Positions 62,060-64,000 of a stretch of 64,000 bases of DNA are shown here, in pieces (within the stretch, counting starts at the first letter, position 1; the number at the start of each line of letters is the position of its first letter). The position numbers and the translations under genes were made by a program. The stretch covers positions 62,001 through 126,000 of the forward strand of contig NZ_KB907787.1 in the NCBI RefSeq assembly GCF_000382205.1, given 5' to 3'. This DNA comes from Dyadobacter beijingensis DSM 21582. GTDB lineage: Bacteria; Bacteroidota; Bacteroidia; Cytophagales; Spirosomataceae. The notes below the pieces were generated by a model, which was given only the letters and a program-made list of their open reading frames with translations, was not told the origin of the DNA and searched no databases.

Positions 62060-64000
62060 TTACCTGATCACAATTTGCTTCGTAAGGCTCTGTCCCTGAC
62101 CGGTAACCCGTAGAATGTATTTCCCGGTCGGCAGAACGCCCACGTCGATCTGTGCGCGGCCGTCGAGAAGCTTCGGAGCGGTGGTTTTGATGATGCGTCC
62201 GTAGATATCGTACAGCGTAAATGTCGCATCCTTGATATTATCGCGCGATTCGATGTAAATGTAGGTGCCCTGGCTGGGGTTCGGATAGATTACCACCTCG
62301 TTTTGCTCATTGGTTTTGAACTCACGGGAAGCGGTGTCGGAATAGCAAACAAGATTGTTGCTACCGATCGAGTAAGTAACTTTCGCGCGGGTAGAGTACA
62401 CGCCCGATTTCAGGATCTTGATGAGTGTTGCCGTCGTGTCGCTTTCCGATCCCGGGCGTCTCCATAGGAAACTCTCATTCACTTCGCCGCCTTCGGGAAT
62501 GCTCGCCGAAATACTGAACGGCCCCGATGGCGCGATGACCGGCTTGCTGATTTTGGCGCGGATCGTGAGCTTCGAAGCGCTGGAATTATCCGAAACGCAG
62601 CCGAAAATGTTCTGGGCCTTCACATAGTAGTTACCGCTCTCGCCGATTTTGGCAATCGAACCCGCAGCAATGGCCGTGGTGGTGTTTTCTTTGAACCAGT
62701 TATAAATATACCCTTCATCATTCACCGAGAATTGGAACGACGAATCCGCACATGCCTGCTGCTCGCCGGTTTGCAGAATGCTCGGCTGCGCCGGTCTGGC
62801 ATCGTGGTCGAGCACTACCACCGGGGTCAGAATGGAGTTACCAGCCGCGTCGCGAACGGTAGCGCGGTAAGTTCCCGCTTTGTTCACCGTCACCGAGCTG
62901 CCGATACCGATCGGGTTCTGCTCGTTGGAGCTCTTCCATTCGTATGAAGAATATCCCGCCGGCAGCGAGAGCGTCACCGCATTGTTTGCGGAAGTACAGG
63001 CGGTGGTGATCACCGGCAATGCTACTGGTGCAGCAGGGGTGACGGTACCGAAGAAATTAATATCCAGGCTTTCGTTCCATGCATTCGCCAGGATCCGAAG
63101 CTCGGCTTCCCCTTCGAAGTGAAGGCCGTCCTTGCGGTCCGGTACGAGCACGTCGGTTTGTGGTCCCGGGTAAGTCGGGTTGAATGGTGTATTGATGACC
63201 GCGTTTTGTGCGGCGATGATGCCTGGGTAGGGTTTCGGGTCCACTTTATCGTCGCCCGATGACAAGCTCGTGCGAGCAATCACCCACGTGATCCGCTTTT
63301 GCGTGTCGGCTTGTAGTTTGTCGATCACCGTTTGCAGGCTCGAACGGTATACCGCTTGTGTGGTACCGAAGAAACCGTCGGTCTCGCCCTGCATCCACAG
63401 AACCGCACGGAGACCGTACTGGTTGCCGTAGTTCCGCGCTGAAATGCGCAGGTTGGCATAAGGCATTCCGGGGTTATAGTTGTATCCGTAAAAACTCACC
63501 GTTTTTTGACCTGAGGCACTTTCCGACCAGTTGGTAACGGACGTCCCTTCCCAGGCCACATTAATAAAAAGAATGGGTACATTCAGTTTCTCAACGAGCA
63601 AATCACCCAGCGCACCCCAGCACCAGGCCGTCTGGCCGCGTGGCGACATCGTTTTAATGCTGCTTGTAATTTTGGAGAATGTAGGAGGCACCGGATCTGT
63701 GAGCACGTCCTTGTAAGTTCCCAACGGATCGTTCTCGTAGTTGTCGATGTAAAGCACCCGGTCGTCGACAGCCCCAGGAGGGGTAGGCTTTCCTTTAAGG
63801 CCCTGCGCATTGGACTGTCCTGCGATAATGAATACCTCTCCGATCCCCACGCGGGATAAGACGTCGCGACCTACTACCTTACCGTTTGCGATGCCTCGCA
63901 CTTCCAGCGTGTACCAGCCACCGTAAAGTGTGATCTTACCCATGAAGACACCTCCCTTAGGGGCTACCTGCAAATCTTTCCATGGCGTTTCAATGCCTTG
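62060..64000 (-). CDS. Sialate O-acetylesterase-like secreted protein with T9SS sorting domain (partial)
   Basis: More than 646 residues; the start is beyond the right edge, where the frame is still open. An SGNH/SASA hydrolase domain has the nucleophile in GEVFIIAGQSNAQGLKG, a GxxWGxLGDLL-like region and LWMQGETDGFFG. Ig-like parts follow (VTVNKAGTYRATVRDAAG). The last 80 residues are a type IX sorting domain: VVIYPNPSQGTYIYIESRDN, then YDIYGRIIKTTAPK and GKYILRVTGQGQSLTKQIV. The protein is therefore expected to cross the outer membrane through the T9SS that includes PorT, and to deacetylate or cleave glycans outside. Confidence 0.9.
   Translation of the reverse strand, partial: QGIETPWKDLQVAPKGGVFMGKITLYGGWYTLEVRGIANGKVVGRDVLSRVGIGEVFIIAGQSNAQGLKGKPTPPGAVDDRVLYIDNYENDPLGTYKDVLTDPVPPTFSKITSSIKTMSPRGQTAWCWGALGDLLVEKLNVPILFINVAWEGTSVTNWSESASGQKTVSFYGYNYNPGMPYANLRISARNYGNQYGLRAVLWMQGETDGFFGTTQAVYRSSLQTVIDKLQADTQKRITWVIARTSLSSGDDKVDPKPYPGIIAAQNAVINTPFNPTYPGPQTDVLVPDRKDGLHFEGEAELRILANAWNESLDINFFGTVTPAAPVALPVITTACTSANNAVTLSLPAGYSSYEWKSSNEQNPIGIGSSVTVNKAGTYRATVRDAAGNSILTPVVVLDHDARPAQPSILQTGEQQACADSSFQFSVNDEGYIYNWFKENTTTAIAAGSIAKIGESGNYYVKAQNIFGCVSDNSSASKLTIRAKISKPVIAPSGPFSISASIPEGGEVNESFLWRRPGSESDTTATLIKILKSGVYSTRAKVTYSIGSNNLVCYSDTASREFKTNEQNEVVIYPNPSQGTYIYIESRDNIKDATFTLYDIYGRIIKTTAPKLLDGRAQIDVGVLPTGKYILRVTGQGQSLTKQIVIR

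Overview
The window looks like chromosome from a Bacteroidota member of the order Cytophagales; a Dyadobacter-like organism is my best guess, but no rRNA or species marker is present to prove it. Supporting signs are many promoters of the Bacteroidota form (TAnnTTTG at about -7), a PorT protein and a protein ending in a type IX secretion (T9SS) sorting domain, the menaquinone methyltransferase UbiE/MenG, an ExbB-ExbD-ExbD-TonB operon followed by a TPR protein, split NuoC/NuoD with a short NuoG, and the Bacteroidota-type long PurF.

Layout. 0-7 kb: end of an AraC regulator, an Old Yellow Enzyme reductase, a membrane protein/histidine kinase/response regulator operon, a nuclease-fold protein, a beta-barrel protein, ubiE overlapping porT, and a tRNA-Val followed by a damaged partial copy of itself. 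7-16 kb: a small orphan gene, a decayed DUF4369/thioredoxin lipoprotein gene, and a surface-polysaccharide-like group (TylF-type methyltransferase, Gfo/Idh/MocA oxidoreductase, two-domain dehydrogenase, heparinase II/III-like protein, glycosyltransferase 4). 16.3-18.3 kb: an isolated nuoI-nuoJ-nuoK set in which NuoI carries a long repetitive Pro/Lys/Ala tail. 18-30 kb: purF, recO, a divergent metal-handling-like locus around a perfect palindrome, a small Cys/Lys-rich protein, lptB, recJ, ruvX, def, a nitrilase-family amidase and gatC. 30-36 kb: the TonB energising operon with a PstS-like and a TPR protein. 36-44.6 kb: batD, aroC, a Tat-exported Gfo/Idh/MocA protein, a SUMF1-domain protein, an ABC-F ATPase and a DedA protein.

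44.6-47.6 kb is the most accessory-looking part. An XRE regulator is divergent from an exported protein, and then come a lipoprotein and a membrane protein that both have glycine-rich hydrophobic segments. A 148-bp leader element is present twice, in front of the exported-protein gene and in front of the lipoprotein gene. Each copy carries two TGCGG-N3-CCGCA dyads exactly 21 bp apart.

47.6-53.8 kb: gamma-carbonic anhydrase, YqgE, a metallophosphoesterase and gcvP. 53.8-61.9 kb: a reverse-strand nuoABCDEFGHIJ operon that stops at nuoJ, at a hairpin shared with gcvP. nuoK occurs in this window only in the isolated set near 18 kb, and nuoL, nuoM and nuoN are absent. The window ends inside a secreted sialate O-acetylesterase-like T9SS substrate.

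Most genes are ordinary housekeeping. The parts worth a second look are the duplicated operator/leader module, the split nuo genes and tailed NuoI, the palindrome between the metal-like genes, and the damaged tRNA copy. Everything here was read by eye from sequence; no search or structure prediction was run.
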